Origin: CAZCAC01 sp964496575
Lineage (GTDB): Bacteria; Planctomycetota; UBA1135; GCA-002686595
DNA: 64,000 nucleotides
Assembly: GCA_964496575.1 (NCBI GenBank)
Contig: CAZCAC010000039.1
Coordinates: 1-64,000 of the forward strand
Direction: 5' to 3'
Position 1 is the first letter of the stretch, and every line of letters starts with the position of its first letter. The notes under the pieces were generated by a model. That model saw nothing but the letters and a program-made list of their open reading frames with translations, had not been told where the DNA came from and did no database searches. Of the stretch, positions 24,851 to 32,820 are shown piece after piece. The position numbers were made by a program, and so were the translations under genes.

Positions 24851-26529
24851 TTCTCGTCGATGATCTGGGCATCGACCAGCTCGGTATCTACGACGGTCAG
24901 AACCCCCTGCTCCCGGTCTACGACGATCAGAACTACTACACCGACCTGTATCCCTACGCTGACACGCCGAACATCAACTCACTGGCGGAGGACGGGGTGC
25001 TCTTCACCCAGGCTCGCGCGAACCCCGTCTGCTCTCCGACGCGCATCTCGTTGAACTGCGGGCTTTACTCCTCAGCCAACGGAGTGGGCAACGTGATCTT
25101 CGGGCCCAACCAGGGCACTCCCTGCTTGTCGAGCTTCACGGACTTCCTGCCATCGGTGTACCTGGCGACTCCACTCGCCGACGTCGTGAGGGAGAGGACG
25201 GGCTTCGAGTACACCTCGGGCCTGATCGGCAAGAGCCACCTGCAGAACGACCAGTTAAAGGAGCCGTTGACCCCGATCTGGTGTGGAGACTGCAGCCCCG
25301 AGTGCTACTCCGCCCACGGGTGGCGATACGTCACTCAGGTCCTGCACTACGACAGCTTCCACGGTGTGCTTCGAGGTCTCGCCAGCCACCGACACCCCGA
25401 CTCGGACCTGGGCGACCTGAGCTACGATCCACCCAGGTGCACTCGGGGAACGGACCGCTTCTGGCACTTCTACTGGATCCTCGACGAGAAGACCAATTCT
25501 ACGGCCACGAGGTTGGAGGAGGATGGCACGTACTACACGGCCTACGAGGCTGCCGATCTGATCGACTGGATGGACAACGCCCCCGAGCCGTACCTGGCTG
25601 TCTGGTGTACGGTCGACCCGCACGCGCCGTGGGAGTGGCCCCCGCATCAGCACGCAGGCGTCGATTATCACGGCTTCGGCGAGGACCCGCCTCCCGATCC
25701 CGAGGGACGAGGCGCGAACATCAACACCTTCTACCGAGCCAAGCTCGAGTACCTCGACACCACGATCGGGGACGTGTTGGGCTCGCTGACCCCGACGGAC
25801 CGGCAGAAGCTGACGATCATCTTCGCGGGGGATAACGGTACCCCGGGACCCGTGATGGTGCCCTCGGCAGACGAGGAGTCCTACCCCGATTGCCATCCGT
25901 CGCATGCCAACTGGGTGGCGTCGGGCGGCCCGCGTTACCTCAGCACCGAGCCCTACGACAACCAGAAGATGAAGCAAAGCGTCTACGAGGGCGGCGTTCG
26001 CGTCCCGTTGATCGTTTGTGGGGCCACGGTGGACGACACTCTGAAGGGGACCTCATCCGACCAGCTGGTGGACCTCGTGGATCTCCATGAGACGATTCGG
26101 GAGCTGTCGTGGACCGGAGATACCAGTGGTGGATATGTCCCACCACTGCTGGATGCCCACAGCCAGAGCTTCGCCCCGGCCTTTCAGGTCCCGAGTGGAA
26201 CGTGCGTGCGCAACTACTCCTACTCGGGGACCTTCAACCCCAACACCGACTTCCCAAGCGGATCCTGGAAGTACGAGACGTACAAGAAGTTCTGGAGGGA
26301 CTACTACATCCATCGCGACTCCAGTACAGGGCATCTGTACAAACTGCTCCGGATGGTGGAGTACAGCGGCGGCAACCCATTGATCGAGTACAGACTTTTT
26401 AGACTCGATTTCAGCGGCGCCCTACCGACCGAGTCCTTCGAGGAGGTCCCGCCGGCGAGCTCCCCCTTCTTCACCGGCATGAAGTCCAACCTCGAGGGGA
26501 AGACGGGAATGCAGCATAATGACTTCTAG
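24847..26529 (+). CDS. Sulfatase (arylsulfatase family), main reading frame
   Basis: The protein is a type I sulfatase that would hydrolyse sulfate esters outside the cytoplasm. The metal-binding ILVDDLG start, the CSPTR motif (Cys codon 25030-25032, the residue converted to formylglycine), TVDPHAPWEWP and the FAGDNGTPG motif with Asp-Asn ligands are all present. The reading frame begins inside the conserved start, so the signal peptide lies in the previous frame; GTG 24847 is only the first possible start codon of this frame, not the natural one. It is read toward the Cys-rich secreted protein gene. Substrate is unknown; planctomycetes often carry such enzymes for sulfated polysaccharides. 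Confidence 0.85.
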   Translation: MILVDDLGIDQLGIYDGQNPLLPVYDDQNYYTDLYPYADTPNINSLAEDGVLFTQARANPVCSPTRISLNCGLYSSANGVGNVIFGPNQGTPCLSSFTDFLPSVYLATPLADVVRERTGFEYTSGLIGKSHLQNDQLKEPLTPIWCGDCSPECYSAHGWRYVTQVLHYDSFHGVLRGLASHRHPDSDLGDLSYDPPRCTRGTDRFWHFYWILDEKTNSTATRLEEDGTYYTAYEAADLIDWMDNAPEPYLAVWCTVDPHAPWEWPPHQHAGVDYHGFGEDPPPDPEGRGANINTFYRAKLEYLDTTIGDVLGSLTPTDRQKLTIIFAGDNGTPGPVMVPSADEESYPDCHPSHANWVASGGPRYLSTEPYDNQKMKQSVYEGGVRVPLIVCGATVDDTLKGTSSDQLVDLVDLHETIRELSWTGDTSGGYVPPLLDAHSQSFAPAFQVPSGTCVRNYSYSGTFNPNTDFPSGSWKYETYKKFWRDYYIHRDSSTGHLYKLLRMVEYSGGNPLIEYRLFRLDFSGALPTESFEEVPPASSPFFTGMKSNLEGKTGMQHNDF

Positions 26530-26608
26530 CATGGTAAGGCTGCTTTTCGCGAGATCCGCATTCGTGCTGCGCTGTGCTGTTCAAGTGGCTACCACGATCG
26601 TTCACCCC

Positions 26609-27826
26609 ATGAGACCTTTTCACCTGATCCTTTGCCTTGCCGCTCTGGGTGCTCCGGCGGTTGCTCAGCTCGACGTGGCGATCGTCGCCTCTGCACACCG
26701 GGCGAGCTGGAGCTGCAAGTTCACAGACCCCCAAGAGAAGCTGCTTGCCACAGGGATGTTCGAGTCGGTCGACATCATCAACACGGTCCTGAGAACTCCG
26801 ACCCTTGCCGAGCTCCTGCAGTACGACGCCTGCATCTGCTACAGCAACGCAAGTGCCTCCGACGGTGACGCCTGGGGAGACGTGATGGCCGACTACGTGG
26901 ATGCCGGTGGGGGTGTTGTGGTAGCGGTCTTCGCCAACTGCAACACGATTGCCGACCGCTACCTCGGTGGTCGCTGGCCAGGTGCGGGGTACGAGGTGAT
27001 CCTGCCCAGCAACGGGTACATCTCGCACAATTCCTCGAGACTGGGCACCGTGCACGATCCCGGTCACCCGGTGATGTCGGGCGTCTCCACCTTCAGGGGG
27101 GGCTTCGCCAGCTTCCGGCCGGATGGAACCGCCATGACTCCCGGGTCGACAGTCATCGCCGAGTGGAACGATGGGAGGATCCTGGTCGCCGAGGGGGCCA
27201 CTCCGAAGCGGATCGATCTCGGCTTCTACCCGCCCTCCAACGACTGTGATGGTTTCTTCTGGCTCTCCACGACCGACGGAGACCTGATGATGGCCAATGC
27301 CTTGGCCTACGTCGCCGGCGGCGGGATCCCCGAGCCGGGCACCGCCCACTGCTTCGGCAACGCCGCCGCCGGCAACCCCTGCCCCTGCGGGAACGACAAC
27401 GACGGCACCCAGCCCCCGGGAGGCTGCCGCCACGACGACAGTCTCGCGGGCGCTCGCCTCGAGGCCACCGGGATCGCCAGCGTTACCGCCGACACGGTGA
27501 TCCTGCACGGCCGCCGCGGCCCGATCTCCAACGCGACCCTCTTCTTCCAGGGCACCACCGACCTCGACGGTGCGGGGTACTCCCTCGGCGACGGCATCCG
27601 CTGCGTCGGCGGGGGGGTGATCCGGCTGGCGCTGGCCTGGACCGACGAGCAGGGCGAGGCCACCTCGTGGCCGACCTCGATCACCACCCGCTCGGCGAGC
27701 CTCGGCCATCCGATCACCCCCGGCGAGACGCTGCACTACCAGTGGTGGATCCGCGATCCCGGCGGCTCCCCCTGCGGCGACGAGTCCAACACCTCCAACG
27801 GCTACTCGATCACCTGGGGGCCCTGA
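26609..27826 (+). CDS. Secreted protein with ThuA-like N-terminus and Cys-rich C-terminal module
   Basis: A signal peptide (MRPFHLILCLAALGAPAVAQ) with cleavage near residue 20 is followed by a domain (about 21-240) resembling ThuA/glutamine-amidotransferase-like folds: VAIVASAHRASW, a LLQYDACICYSNASASDGDAW turn and a DPGHPVMSGV segment. The C-terminal 150 residues carry the Cys-rich motif HCFGNAAAGNPCPCGNDNDG and a beta-sandwich ending SNGYSITWGP. I have seen such CFGxG-CPCGN tails in planctomycete secreted proteins, where they may act in surface attachment or sorting, but no function is proven. It is 80 bases after the sulfatase on the same strand, inside the repeat-bounded segment. Confidence 0.7.
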   Translation: MRPFHLILCLAALGAPAVAQLDVAIVASAHRASWSCKFTDPQEKLLATGMFESVDIINTVLRTPTLAELLQYDACICYSNASASDGDAWGDVMADYVDAGGGVVVAVFANCNTIADRYLGGRWPGAGYEVILPSNGYISHNSSRLGTVHDPGHPVMSGVSTFRGGFASFRPDGTAMTPGSTVIAEWNDGRILVAEGATPKRIDLGFYPPSNDCDGFFWLSTTDGDLMMANALAYVAGGGIPEPGTAHCFGNAAAGNPCPCGNDNDGTQPPGGCRHDDSLAGARLEATGIASVTADTVILHGRRGPISNATLFFQGTTDLDGAGYSLGDGIRCVGGGVIRLALAWTDEQGEATSWPTSITTRSASLGHPITPGETLHYQWWIRDPGGSPCGDESNTSNGYSITWGP

Positions 27827-27834
27827 CTCCGTAT

Positions 27835-27880
27835 CCGGATCGGGCACCGCCGGCGCGGCGCTCACCCCGTCGAGGAAGAG
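27835..27880 (+). repeat. 46-bp direct repeat, right copy
   Basis: This copy matches 24513-24558 at 45 of 46 positions. It begins eight bases after the secreted protein's stop codon and covers the last codons and stop of bshC on the other strand (bshC ends at 27862). Confidence 0.85.
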
Positions 27881-29511
27881 TCAGGGGGTGCCGGTCCCCG
27901 CTCCCCGAGCTCCAGATGGACGAGCAGGTGCTCGCCGGCCAGGGGGTCGAGCTCGTCGAGCAGCTCGTCGATCCAGCCCCGGCCGAAGCGGGCGACGAAG
28001 GGAAACGCCCCGAACACCTGCTCCTGCGGTCGGCCGCGCGGGCAGAGGCCGTGGTTCAGGCGGCGCAGGTGGCGGCGACCCTTCCCCGCCCGGTTCGCCT
28101 GCACCCGGGCGACCTTCTCGCACAGCTTCCGGACCCCCTGGTCGAGCTGATCGGCGGTCCGCCGCACCAGGACCCCCAGGGTGCGATCGGTCTCGGTCAG
28201 CTCCTCCCGGTGGTCGAGCAGCTCGCGCCGGGCCCGCCGCCCGATCTCCCGCAGGGCCGCGACCAGGTCGGGGGCGCCGGTCGCGTCGTCCTCCGGCTCC
28301 CAGTCGCCGCGAGCGGTGAGGAGCTCGAGCAGCGAGACCGCGAGGCGCCCGGCGGAGTGGCGGCACGCCGGATCGACCAGGGTGAGGGAGACGCGGGGCA
28401 CCAGCGGCGGGGCGGGGTGGCCGGTCGTCGCCCCGAGCGGAGCGAGGAGCGCGCGGAGGGCGAGCGTCTCGAAGCCGCCGACGTTGGCGGCCACCGGCAG
28501 GACCCGGTCGGCGGCCAGCGGCGCCAGCAGGGCGCCGGGGGTGAAGGCCGCGGGCTCCTGCACGATCTCCGCCGCGAGCTCCGTGCGAGTGCGCGACCCC
28601 GGCTCGTCGTCGTAGCGATAGCCGTCTCCTCCCTGCCGCAGCGCACGCCGCCCCCCGTCGTCGACGTGAAAGACGAGCGCGGCTCGCTCGAGCGGGATCG
28701 GAGGCTCGAAGCCGCGGCTCCGAAGCGCGGCGGCCGAGTCCGCGAGCGCGGCCTGGATCGGTCGCCCCACCACCTCGGCCAGGGCGCGCGAGAGCTCCTC
28801 GCGCAGCCAGTCCGGCTCGAGCACGACCAGACCGGTGTGACCGAGCAGGTCGTACATCGTCCGGGAGAACGCGCCGGCGAGCGTCTCTCCATCGCGCGGC
28901 ACGAAGAGGTCGAGCGCTTCGTCCACCGCTTCGTAGTCGCCGTGGATCTGCCGCAGGACCGAGCGCAGCGCCCCGAGTCCGTGGCGCGGGTCGGAGAGCA
29001 CGAGTCGAGAGAAGGGAATCCTGCCGCTCGAGAGCTCGGCGAGGTTGACCTTCTGGATGTCGAAGTTGCGGTTGAGCAGGTAACCGTGATGTACCGCGGC
29101 GACGTCGTGATCATCCGCCTGGTTCCAGAAGACGGGAACGACCGGCCGCGACCAGGACTCGCTCAGGAGGCGAGCGAGCTTCACCGTCTGCAGCGCCTTC
29201 CACAGGACGACCAGCGGTGAGGCCAGGACGCCGGGGCGGTGACTGCAGACGACGCAACAAGCGCCCGGCTGTGCGAGGGAGCGAACCGCGTCGAGGACCG
29301 CCACGTGCGGTCCGTACGTCGCCACCTTGGCCTCGAGCCACCGGGCGAGGTGTGCGCGTTCGTCGGGCAGGTAGCGGTCCTCCGGTGGAGCGATGTCGAC
29401 CTCTCGACGCGCGATGCGCAGGCCTTCCACCGACAGCCTTCCCGAGAGCGCCTCCCGCGCCATGTCGGGAAGGCCGAAGACGTCGACGGGAAGATGCTCC
29501 AGCGTGATCAT
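27862..29511 (-). CDS. bshC: BshC-type bacillithiol biosynthesis enzyme
   Basis: BshC adds cysteine to glucosaminyl-malate, the last step of bacillithiol synthesis. The 549-residue protein shows the family's Rossmann-like core with CSHRPGVLASPLVVLWKALQ and VVPVFWNQADDHDVAAVHHG, and a C-terminal coiled-coil with GRPQEQVFGAFPFVARFG. The last residues (about 535-549, ending SSSTG) extend past the usual family end and are encoded partly by the right 46-bp repeat. The ATG overlaps the pyrF stop by four bases. BshA and BshB are not in the window. Confidence 0.82.
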   Translation of the reverse strand: MITLEHLPVDVFGLPDMAREALSGRLSVEGLRIARREVDIAPPEDRYLPDERAHLARWLEAKVATYGPHVAVLDAVRSLAQPGACCVVCSHRPGVLASPLVVLWKALQTVKLARLLSESWSRPVVPVFWNQADDHDVAAVHHGYLLNRNFDIQKVNLAELSSGRIPFSRLVLSDPRHGLGALRSVLRQIHGDYEAVDEALDLFVPRDGETLAGAFSRTMYDLLGHTGLVVLEPDWLREELSRALAEVVGRPIQAALADSAAALRSRGFEPPIPLERAALVFHVDDGGRRALRQGGDGYRYDDEPGSRTRTELAAEIVQEPAAFTPGALLAPLAADRVLPVAANVGGFETLALRALLAPLGATTGHPAPPLVPRVSLTLVDPACRHSAGRLAVSLLELLTARGDWEPEDDATGAPDLVAALREIGRRARRELLDHREELTETDRTLGVLVRRTADQLDQGVRKLCEKVARVQANRAGKGRRHLRRLNHGLCPRGRPQEQVFGAFPFVARFGRGWIDELLDELDPLAGEHLLVHLELGERGPAPPDSSSTG

Positions 29512-30404
29512 CGATCTCGGAAAGCAACCGCGCGCAGCTCGGTGACCATCGCTTCAATGGCCCCGAGGCTGGCGTCTTTCCAGTTCAGCCCAGCGTTCTC
29601 CGGCTTGCGCCAGGCGTACAGGATGCCGCGAGACGAGTTGACCAGCGCGCCGCGTCCGCCGGCGAGGAACGCGGGGCGAACCTCGTCGGCCCCGGCGCCT
29701 TGTGCTCCGTATCCGGGCACCAGGAAGGGCGTGTGCGGCATGCGCTCACGAAGGTCCACGAGCTCTTCCGGGTGAGTCGCGCCCACGACGGCGCCGATGC
29801 TGGAAAGTCCACCTTCACCTCGAAGGGCCTCTCCCCACTTCTCGACGCTCTCGGCGACGACGTGCGTGAGCGGCGGGTCGCCGTGTCCCTGGAAGAGAGC
29901 GCTGCCCGCGTTGGAAGTGCGCACGAGGATGTAGAGCCCGGCTCCGGCGCTCGCGCACGTCTCCACCAGTGGTTCGATCGAGTCGGCGCCGAGGTACGGG
30001 TTGACCGTGATGGCGTCGCACCGCGACTCCCCGGCGTCCTCGAGGTACGCCTGACCGTAGGCGCGTGCCGTGCTGGCGATATCCGATCGTTTGACGTCAC
30101 CGATGACGAGCAGACCGCCGCGACGTGCCTCGGCCACGACGCGTTCCCAGACCGCGGCTCCGTCGGCGCCCAGGCGCTCGAAGAAAGCGGATTGCGGTTT
30201 CACTGCCGGCACCCGACCGGCGGCGAGCTCGACGATGCCGAGCAGGAACTCCTCCACCGCGCGCGCGCGCTCGGCTCTCGAGGCGGACGGATCCCGCGCC
30301 ACGGCAAACTCCTCGGGCAGGAGATCCAGGTGCGGATCCAGTCCGATCAGGCAAGGGTTCTTCAGGCGTGAGATCGTCGCATCGAGCCGGTCGGCGTAGT
30401 TCAA
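29508..30404 (-). CDS. pyrF: Orotidine 5'-phosphate decarboxylase (subfamily 2)
   Basis: PyrF makes UMP from OMP, the last de novo pyrimidine step. The 298-residue chain has the subfamily 2 start CLIGLDPHLDLLP, the catalytic lysine region LLVIGDVKRSDIASTA (Asp-x-Lys-x-x-Asp) and the phosphate-binding end FLVPGYGAQGA. The start is TTG at 30404 with AGGAG five bases upstream. It overlaps bshC by four bases. Confidence 0.92.
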   Translation of the reverse strand: MNYADRLDATISRLKNPCLIGLDPHLDLLPEEFAVARDPSASRAERARAVEEFLLGIVELAAGRVPAVKPQSAFFERLGADGAAVWERVVAEARRGGLLVIGDVKRSDIASTARAYGQAYLEDAGESRCDAITVNPYLGADSIEPLVETCASAGAGLYILVRTSNAGSALFQGHGDPPLTHVVAESVEKWGEALRGEGGLSSIGAVVGATHPEELVDLRERMPHTPFLVPGYGAQGAGADEVRPAFLAGGRGALVNSSRGILYAWRKPENAGLNWKDASLGAIEAMVTELRAVAFRDR

Positions 30405-30509
30405 GCTTGCTCCTGGTCGTATTCCGGTTCCCGTCGTTGCGCTCCGCGCTCGTCTCCGGGCGCGTTCTCCATCGAACCGCGCGCCTCCATCCAGTGTGAG
30501 CTGGAGATG

Positions 30510-31679
30510 TTACTCGCTGGCGGCAGAGGGGGAAGCGCCGGATGCGCTCTCCAGGCCCTCGTCGACGAGGAACTCCGCCGCGACGGCGTCGGCCACCGGA
30601 ATCGCATCGGGGGTCAAACAGTAGCCGTCGGTGTCGGAGCGCATGAGCAGCTCGAGCTCGAGCAAACGTCGTGCGGTGATCAGCGCCGGATCGTCGGGCT
30701 CCTCCCAGGCCGCGGTGCGCCTCGCTTCAGCGGGATCGACGCCTCGAGCGGTGCGCAGACCGATCCACCACGTCTCTCCGAGCTTGGCCTGAGGAGAAAG
30801 GCGCTCGCTCCAGACCCGAGTCGTCTCACCGCTCGCGATGCGGCGAAGGTAGTCGTCGACGTCGTCGACGTTGCCGGAGCGCTCTCGATCGAGATGACTC
30901 ACCGCGGAAGGGCCGAGGCCCACGTAGCTTCCGTTCCGCCAGTAGTTCTGGTTGTGGCGACACTCCTTCCCGGGTGAGGCGTAGTTGGAGATCTCGTAGG
31001 GCGGCAGACCGCGAGACGACGCCAGCTCTCTCGTGATCGAGAGCAACTCGAGCTCCACCTCCTCGCTCGCGGGAGTGAGACGACCGTCGCGAAGCCAGCG
31101 TGAGAAGGTCGTCTCTCGCTCGAACGCGAGGTTGTACGCCGCGAGATGGTCCGGCCGCAGGTCGAGGATGCGCGAGAGCGACTCGCGCCAGCGATCGGGG
31201 CGGTGATCCGGCGCCGCGTAGATCACGTCGATGTTGATCGAAGCGAAGCCGGCCGCCCTTGCTGCGTCGTAGGCGCGGAAGGCCTGATCGGCGTCGTGGA
31301 CGCGGCCGAACAACTCGAGCGTGGTGGACTCGAGCGACTGGAAGCCGATCGAGATCCGGTTCACTCCGAGATCGAGGAGCGCCGTCACCTTCTCGTGATC
31401 CAGGCTCTCCGGGTTGCACTCGATGCTGACCTCTTCCGCCGAGTCGCGGAACGAGGTGATGCGATGCACGCCGTCCAGGAGCGTGCGCAGCTGGGTGACG
31501 TCGAGCAGGGAAGGTGTACCGCCACCGAGGAACAAGGTACGTGGACGATGGGGCGCGCGCTCTTCGGCCTCGGTGAGGATCGCTTCGACGAAGGCGTCCA
31601 GGTCGTGACCTTCCGAGGGCAGGGAGTAGAAGTCGCAGTAGTGGCACTTCGCCACGCAGAACGGCACGTGCAGGTACAG
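30510..31679 (-). CDS. hemW: Radical SAM heme chaperone HemW (coproporphyrinogen oxidase-like)
   Basis: HemW is a radical SAM protein that binds heme; related HemN enzymes decarboxylate coproporphyrinogen III. The CxxxCxxC cluster motif is seen in PFCVAKCHYCDFYS, with LFLGGGTPSLL, GFQSLE and a C-terminal HemN domain. The normal start LYxHxPFC is encoded only if translation begins at CTG 31679 (LYLHVPFC), which has GAGGG seven bases upstream; GTG 31667 lies inside the motif with no ribosome site. No ATG, GTG or TTG lies between the upstream in-frame stop (31779-31781) and 31667. The sigma factor gene ends 37 bases upstream. Confidence 0.85.
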   Translation of the reverse strand: MYLHVPFCVAKCHYCDFYSLPSEGHDLDAFVEAILTEAEERAPHRPRTLFLGGGTPSLLDVTQLRTLLDGVHRITSFRDSAEEVSIECNPESLDHEKVTALLDLGVNRISIGFQSLESTTLELFGRVHDADQAFRAYDAARAAGFASINIDVIYAAPDHRPDRWRESLSRILDLRPDHLAAYNLAFERETTFSRWLRDGRLTPASEEVELELLSITRELASSRGLPPYEISNYASPGKECRHNQNYWRNGSYVGLGPSAVSHLDRERSGNVDDVDDYLRRIASGETTRVWSERLSPQAKLGETWWIGLRTARGVDPAEARRTAAWEEPDDPALITARRLLELELLMRSDTDGYCLTPDAIPVADAVAAEFLVDEGLESASGASPSAASE

Positions 31680-31716
31680 CGCCGTACCCTCGGCGCCGCG
31701 GGTCGGTCGCGGAGGT

Positions 31717-32577
31717 CTACTTTCTTCGGCTCGTCCTTCGGTTCGACTTCTTGAGTTCGTGGCTCTTGACCTCTCCGCTCATCACCGCGTAGAGCTTGCG
31801 CAAGGCGTCCTGTTCGATCTGGCGAACGCGCTCGCGGGTGAGGCCGACGATCTTACCGATTTCCTTGAGGGTCATCGGATCTTGTTGGTCCCCGAGGCCG
31901 TAGCGCAGGCGGAGGATCGTCGCGTCTCGTTCGTCGATGACGTCGAGCAATTGCTCCAGGCGACGCAAGAGGTCCACGTTGACGATCTGCTCGTCGGGGG
32001 GGCGCACCCCCTGATCCTGAACGGTGTCCTGCGGCTGCGAGAGGACGTCGAGCGATACCTGCGGCCCCAATCCCGAGGCGGCGATCGTGCGCTTGAGCAG
32101 CGGCCAGTTGTTGCGGGGAATGCCCAGCTCCTCGGCGACCTCCTCGACACTGGGATTCCGGCCGAGGTGATAAGCGAGCTCCTGACTGACCACGCGCCAC
32201 TTGGAGATCAGCTCGTTCATGTAGCTGGGGACGCGCACCGACTTGACCGTGTTGGTCAGCGCGCGGCGGATCGCCTGCTTGATCCACCAGGTGCCGTAGG
32301 TGGAGAAACGACAACCCGCGCCCGGGTCGAACTTCTCCGCCGCCTTCATCAGCCCGAGGTTGCCTTCCGCGATCAGGTCGGGAAGGGAGAGGCCCCGGTC
32401 GGAGTAGATCTTGGCCACCGAGACGACCAGCCTCAGGTTGGCGCGGATCAGGTGCTCCCGGGCTTCCAGGTCACCTTGCTGAATACGGCGCCCGAGCTCC
32501 TTCTCCTCGTCGGCGGTGAGGAGGGGGACTTCGTTGATCTCCCGGAGATAGGTCTCGAGACAGCGTTCGGCAGAAAT
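31717..32577 (-). CDS. Sigma-70 family RNA polymerase sigma factor (RpoD/RpoS type)
   Basis: The protein has regions 1.2 (LETYLREINEVPLLTADEE), 2 (IRANLRLVVSVAKIYSDRGL, then STYGTWWIKQAIRRAL), 3 (NPSVEEVAEELGIP) and 4 (DPMTLKEIGKIVGLTRERVR), the layout of group 1/2 sigma factors. It lacks region 1.1, and the C-terminus has a basic tail (NRRTSRRK). No ATG, GTG or TTG lies in frame upstream of region 2. The best start is ATT 32575-32577, six bases after GGGAGG (32584-32589), giving 286 residues beginning MSAERCLETYL. A GTG at 32418 would delete region 1.2 and part of region 2. It transcribes toward hemW. Confidence 0.85.
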   Translation of the reverse strand: MSAERCLETYLREINEVPLLTADEEKELGRRIQQGDLEAREHLIRANLRLVVSVAKIYSDRGLSLPDLIAEGNLGLMKAAEKFDPGAGCRFSTYGTWWIKQAIRRALTNTVKSVRVPSYMNELISKWRVVSQELAYHLGRNPSVEEVAEELGIPRNNWPLLKRTIAASGLGPQVSLDVLSQPQDTVQDQGVRPPDEQIVNVDLLRRLEQLLDVIDERDATILRLRYGLGDQQDPMTLKEIGKIVGLTRERVRQIEQDALRKLYAVMSGEVKSHELKKSNRRTSRRK

Positions 32578-32583
32578 GGCAGG

Positions 32584-32589
32584 CCTCCC
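32584..32589 (-). promoter_or_regulatory. Shine-Dalgarno site deciding the sigma factor start
   Basis: GGGAGG on the minus strand stands six bases before ATT 32577. It is the only strong site upstream of conserved region 1.2, so it supports initiation at ATT. Confidence 0.55.
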
Positions 32590-32820
32590 GGCCAGGACAC
32601 TGGCGGACAGGGCGAGCGGAGGATTCCCGGGGATCTCCCCGGGCGAGGTGGGATCGGGATCGATGGATACGCCCCTCGGGGGGCTCGTCGGAGTCCTGAT
32701 CGACCCCGCGAGGGGGCGGTCTTGAGTCCGGATGGGGTCCGTGCGCGGATGGAAGGACGTAGCGCCGCGCCCCCTCCGGTCGGTACCCTGGGCGGGGGCC
32801 CCCTGGCTCCCGACCCCGAT

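Noticed and set aside
24513..27880. Insertion sequence with transposase
   Set aside because: The two genes inside are a sulfatase and a secreted protein; there are no terminal inverted repeats or transposase.
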